Part shown: positions 3,432 to 6,366 of the stretch, one piece after another
Numbering within the stretch: position 1 is the first letter of the stretch
Layout: each line of letters starts with the position of its first letter
Source of the DNA: Candidatus Omnitrophota bacterium
GTDB lineage: Bacteria > Omnitrophota > Gorgyraeia > 2-01-FULL-45-10
Direction of reading: 5' to 3'
Length of the DNA stretch: 6,366 nt
NCBI GenBank assembly: GCA_003140915.1
Contig: PLLI01000048.1
Location: 2,502 to 8,867, forward strand
Position numbers and translations under genes: made by a program
Notes under the pieces: generated by a model
What the model was told of the DNA's origin: nothing
What the model saw: only the letters and a program-made list of their open reading frames with translations
The model's database searches: none

Positions 3432-6366
3432 TTACACGGAGATCGCGGTCTTTTGCAACGACTGCAACAGTTCTTTTACCGCTTTGCCGACATCACTGAA
3501 TATCTTACAGAAGCTGAATATACCCAGGCCCCTCAGCTCATTCATCTGCTTACTGTTCTCGGGATACCCTATGCCGACAAGCGCGCTCTTGAAGAGTATG
3601 GAAGCCATTAATGTCTGGAGATTGACAGGTCCTTTCTCGAGCGCGTCCTTACCGGCCGCTTCGCTATTGAGGACCGCATAGGCAGGTATGGTTTCATTGC
3701 CGGCTTTAGCCGCGCTTGCGTCCTTCGCTATGTCCGCAAGCTCGTTCCTCTTGCCGGTGTCTTCCATGAATATCGCGACGTCTGTAACGTCATAACCTTT
3801 GGCGCCGAGGGCATCTCTGATGCCTTTGGACAGCAGTCCGTCGCCCGACATGACGACTATCTCCGCACCGGCAACCTTACCCTCAAGACTTGCCTTCTCT
3901 GCGGGACTTTTTACCAACAGGACCACTTTTACGCGATTATCTTTTGCCTGCGCTTCGCTGATCGTGTCGCGGACCGACTTATCGGGTATCTCGCCGCCCT
4001 TCACGACACTCTGCGCGTCGAACGCAAGAACCGCCACGCTGTTTGTCGGCCCGGCGTCGCGCAATTTATTCAGCGCGGTAAACATCGTCTTGACATCGCC
4101 GGCGCCTTCGGCTCCAAGCGCCTGCATTATTCCGGTAAATTTCTCCAGTTTGTCTTTATTATACTGCCCCGGGCTCAATGCATTCATCGCCAATAACGAC
4201 TGCGGCATCACAGGATTAATAGTGGTAATGGGCACCGCCGGTATCTGCTCCGGCAGATGTGATAAGTTTTCTACGCTGGCCATAGTTTCTTTGATTGCGC
4301 CGTCAGCCAGAGTTTCAAAAGTAAAGGTGTTTGTCCTGTATGTTGAAACGGATGAAACGATCATTACCGTAGACCCGAGGACCGTCCTCGATATCTCTCT
4401 TATCCTGGCGTTTGCCTCTATTACGAATATAGATTGCGCGTCCTCGAAGAGCCCGTTATTGAGGTTCGCCTGGTCGACCGCGGCCTTTTGAGCGAAGACC
4501 TGGTCAGCTGTTAATTTATCAGTAGGCTCTGCGGAATCAGGATGGCTGTGTATATAAATGGCGTTCATGCCCGGATAGACTTTCTGGTCGCAGGTCACGC
4601 TCACGATCTTGCCGTTCTCTACGACCACGGATGTCTCGTCCGAATACTCTATTTTACCGCCCGGTAAGATCGTTATAGCGGTTTCATACGCGGCATCGCT
4701 CAGGGTAAGCCCTGTAGCTTTATTTATCTCGTCGGCAAGCCTCGCGCCGTTCTTCCCTTCGATAATAACCGGCTTCCCATCTATAAGCACCGTGACCTTC
4801 ATACCGTCTATTAATATGCCGCCGCGCGCCATTACCACTCTTTCGGCGGCCTGTCGGGCTTCTCCGATGGAGATGCCGAATTTTTCACTTATGCTGTCGG
4901 TCAGCTTCTCAACGTCCATTTGACGGGTTGCGCCGAGTTCGTTTTTGGCGATCTTCTCCGCCTCGCGCACAGCGGCCTTCGCTTCTTTCCTGTTCGCGGC
5001 TTTAATCTTGAGGGCTCTGGCAAGCTCTCCTGCTATCTCTTTGCCGATTGCATTATCCGGGTTATTGTTTAACGCCGCGGCTATGCGCAGGTTCTGCACG
5101 ACATCCTTGATATCTGCGCCTGATTCTGTCGAGGCGGCAAAATGATCGATGAGCGCGTTTCGGACCGCGTCAAGCCTGGCGTTGTCCCTGCCCAATACCA
5201 CGCCCTGCTTAACGAGTTCGTTAACCTCGCCAAATAGACTTAGCGCGGCTTCGTAGCCGTCGCGGCCGCCGATCGATATATACATTTCGGCGTCTTTTAG
5301 TTTCTCTATGGCAATGCCGGTCTTCACGACTCGTGCCTTATCAAGCGATTCTTTAGTCCTGCTCGTTTTGACGGCCTGCGCTACGGCAAACAACGCATTC
5401 TCGTAGTTCCCTTTATCAAGCTCTGCACGGGCCAGACCAAGCCATTGCCTTGCGTCAGTAATATTGCGCGCCCTTCTCTCGGCGATCAAACCCTTTATTT
5501 CGCTTCTGGCGGCCGGTATGTCAATGGTATGCGTACCGAGAGAGGCTTCTATGGCCACCGCTTCTTTTACTGCGGCACGCGAGGCCTTTTCGTTGCCTTT
5601 CGAAGCATGATCTTTAGCCTTATCTATCCACGCCCTCGCGTCGCTAAGTATAGAGGCCCTCTCCTGCGACACAAGTTTTCTGTACCACACCATCGACTCT
5701 TTCATCATGGCCGTGTCTACGGCGTCCACGCCAAGCGAATGAGCCTCTCGCAAGGCGTCAAGAGCAGATTTATAGTCGCCCTGTTTAGCAAGGCCACTAG
5801 CAAGCGCTACCCACTCATTCGCGTCAAGATATTTGCCTCTTATCTCCATAGCCTTCAGGCTGTCATAATGCATTATCGTAAGAATAGCCGAGAACGCCTT
5901 GTCAAACGCAGCTTTTCTAGCACCGGTTAAGTTATTAACGACCTGAGGCGTAGCCTCAACTCCAGGCATCGCCATCCTTAACGCTATGCCGACTACATCC
6001 TTTATGTCGAGCGCTCTGCCTCTTAATTTAATCGTCTCCACTATTAGGTTAGCTAGTTCCGCCGCGCCTTTAAGATCCGGATTCTTCCGCGCAGCCTCTA
6101 CTATATAATTAGCAAATGCCGCCGGCCTGTTCTCTTTGGCCTTATCTGAAAGCTTAACGGCGTCTTTTATACTGAGACCCGTGACCAGTGCAGGATTTAT
6201 CGCTCTCAAATCTTCACTGGTAGCATGCGCCCTGAGCAACATATTTGCTACGGCTGCTCTGTTCTCTTCGGCACCGACGACATATGACGGGATAAGGGCT
6301 CTTGCGTTATCGCCATCGGCAAGTAGATACAGGTTCACAAACTCATCTGTAAGGACCTCGTTACCG
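3432..6366 (-). CDS. C-terminal part of a very large helical-repeat protein with JAB/MPN-like domain
   Basis: The frame is open to the right edge with no stop, and nine codons (GNEVLTDEF) precede the first in-frame GTG at 6336-6338, so the true start lies beyond the window. At least 977 codons are seen; residue numbers here count from that GTG. In order: degenerate helical repeats (about 25-155); four TPR-like units of about 54-62 residues (about 172-403); a charged helical stretch (about 430-505); a beta-rich domain (about 507-625) with HSHPD at 597-601 resembling JAB/MPN/DUF4329-type metal-site folds; a linker; and an alternating alpha/beta domain (about 767-945) ending in an amphipathic helix. 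Only two Cys residues (583, 944) and no membrane segment are visible, which suits a soluble or exported protein. A TpsB pore follows 78 bp downstream. I do not recognise the family. It could be a giant surface or secreted factor, but localisation is inferred only from the neighbour. G+C looks higher than in the sensor gene. Certainty is high that it codes and low for function. Confidence 0.88.
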   Translation of the reverse strand, partial: GNEVLTDEFVNLYLLADGDNARALIPSYVVGAEENRAAVANMLLRAHATSEDLRAINPALVTGLSIKDAVKLSDKAKENRPAAFANYIVEAARKNPDLKGAAELANLIVETIKLRGRALDIKDVVGIALRMAMPGVEATPQVVNNLTGARKAAFDKAFSAILTIMHYDSLKAMEIRGKYLDANEWVALASGLAKQGDYKSALDALREAHSLGVDAVDTAMMKESMVWYRKLVSQERASILSDARAWIDKAKDHASKGNEKASRAAVKEAVAIEASLGTHTIDIPAARSEIKGLIAERRARNITDARQWLGLARAELDKGNYENALFAVAQAVKTSRTKESLDKARVVKTGIAIEKLKDAEMYISIGGRDGYEAALSLFGEVNELVKQGVVLGRDNARLDAVRNALIDHFAASTESGADIKDVVQNLRIAAALNNNPDNAIGKEIAGELARALKIKAANRKEAKAAVREAEKIAKNELGATRQMDVEKLTDSISEKFGISIGEARQAAERVVMARGGILIDGMKVTVLIDGKPVIIEGKNGARLADEINKATGLTLSDAAYETAITILPGGKIEYSDETSVVVENGKIVSVTCDQKVYPGMNAIYIHSHPDSAEPTDKLTADQVFAQKAAVDQANLNNGLFEDAQSIFVIEANARIREISRTVLGSTVMIVSSVSTYRTNTFTFETLADGAIKETMASVENLSHLPEQIPAVPITTINPVMPQSLLAMNALSPGQYNKDKLEKFTGIMQALGAEGAGDVKTMFTALNKLRDAGPTNSVAVLAFDAQSVVKGGEIPDKSVRDTISEAQAKDNRVKVVLLVKSPAEKASLEGKVAGAEIVVMSGDGLLSKGIRDALGAKGYDVTDVAIFMEDTGKRNELADIAKDASAAKAGNETIPAYAVLNSEAAGKDALEKGPVNLQTLMASILFKSALVGIGYPENSKQMNELRGLGIFSFCKIFSDVGKAVKELLQSLQKTAISV
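3504..4040 (-). other. C-terminal alpha/beta domain of unknown function within the large protein
   Basis: Residues about 767-945 (counted from GTG 6336-6338) alternate predicted strands and helices: VAVLAFDA (768-775), helix, KVVLLVK (804-810), helix SPAEKASLEGKVA, AEIVVMS (825-831), helix, VTDVAIFMED (851-860), helix, TIPAYAVLN (883-891), then a long helix and GIGYPENSKQMNELRG. The pattern resembles a Rossmann-like or receiver-like fold. I see no clear nucleotide loop or phosphoacceptor motif, so no function is assigned. Confidence 0.5.
4464..4706 (-). other. JAB/MPN-like (DUF4329-like) domain core with HSHPD motif
   Basis: Residues about 545-625 of the large protein run YETAITILPGGKIEY, then strands, then NAIYIHSHPD (592-601) and LTAD (609-612). 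The layout (early Glu in a strand, about 45 residues, HxHP, then Ser/Thr and Asp) is that of zinc-dependent JAMM proteases and the related DUF4329 domain. Candidate ligands are His597, His599 and Asp612, with Glu552 as candidate catalytic acid. The second His to Asp spacing is 13, against 11 in canonical JAMM sites, and Thr-Ala-Asp replaces Ser-x-x-Asp, so activity is uncertain. Confidence 0.45.
5130..5825 (-). repeat. Four TPR-like units of about 60 residues in the large protein
   Basis: Units begin at Asp172, Asp233, Asp295 and Asp349 (counted from GTG 6336-6338), 61, 62 and 54 residues apart. Shared pattern: D-A-x-x-W, hydrophobic, x-x-A, then K/Q-G-D/N-Y or similar, x-x-A, then a helix. 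Examples are DANEWVALASGLAKQGDYKS, DARAWIDKAKDHASKGNEKA and DARQWLGLARAELDKGNYEN; the fourth (DAEMYISI) is the most diverged. The paired helices are TPR-like with an added linker helix. Such scaffolds bind proteins. More copies probably lie upstream, outside the window. Confidence 0.6.
5874..6266 (-). repeat. Degenerate helical repeats near the visible N-end of the large protein
   Basis: Residues ENRAAVANMLLRA (25-37) and ENRPAAFANYIVEA (69-82) match each other, and a weaker copy, ARKAAFDKAFSAI (140-152), follows. SIKDAV (56-61) and DIKDVV (111-116) repeat after the first two copies. The unit is roughly 45-70 residues, all predicted helix, and is different from the TPR-like units that follow. 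I do not recognise it as a named family. Confidence 0.4.

Noticed and set aside
3799..4491. A 230-codon open frame on the plus strand
   Set aside because: It lies wholly antisense to the well-supported large minus-strand gene, has low-complexity Ser/Ala/Thr/Leu composition and no recognisable domain. It is a shadow caused by codon bias of the true gene.
5445..5930. A 161-codon open frame on the plus strand
   Set aside because: It is antisense to the TPR-like repeat region, whose repeat pattern proves the minus-strand reading. Its translation shows no domain.
6336..6338. GTG as the real start of the large protein
   Set aside because: The frame continues upstream to the window edge without a stop, there is no signal peptide or convincing ribosome site, and helical sequence runs on through it.

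Overview
The window looks like part of a bacterial genome with a Gram-negative type envelope. It encodes an outer-membrane two-partner-secretion (TpsB) pore with POTRA domains and a periplasm-facing dCache sensor. All recognisable genes lie on the minus strand, so transcription runs from high to low coordinates. A very long ORF open at the window edge, built of helical repeats plus a JAB/MPN-like domain, next to a TpsB pore and an AT-rich sensor, resembles what is reported for Candidatus Omnitrophota and similar uncultured lineages with giant genes. That taxonomic guess is an inference from gene style; no marker gene is present.

Layout in transcription order. (1) 6366 to 3432: the C-terminal 977 or more codons of a large protein whose start lies outside the window. 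From N to C it shows degenerate helical repeats, a run of about 60-residue TPR-like repeats, a charged helical stretch, a beta-rich domain with an HSHPD metal-site-like motif, and an alpha/beta C-terminal domain of unknown function. (2) 3431 to 3354: a short intergenic region with a good -10/-35 pair and a perfect 8-bp inverted repeat overlapping the -35, suggesting that the next gene has its own regulated promoter. (3) 3353 to 1626: a complete 575-residue ShlB/FhaC-type outer-membrane transporter. (4) 1625 to 1513: an AT-rich intergenic region with promoter-like elements and a 17-bp-spaced direct repeat. (5) 1512 to 217: a 431-residue membrane-anchored dCache-type sensor with no output domain. 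(6) 197 to 1: the start of a small exported Pro/Ala-rich protein, 19 bp after the sensor and probably in the same transcript.

Working model (inference): the locus concerns the cell surface. The TpsB pore would export a partner, for which the large upstream protein is a candidate by position only, because it has no recognisable TPS or beta-helix region in the part seen. The sensor and Pro-rich exported protein form a second small operon. The most unusual element is the large protein with its JAB/MPN-like domain. No RNA genes, insertion sequences, CRISPR arrays or convincing Rho-independent terminators were seen, and no gene-free stretch exceeds about 113 bases.
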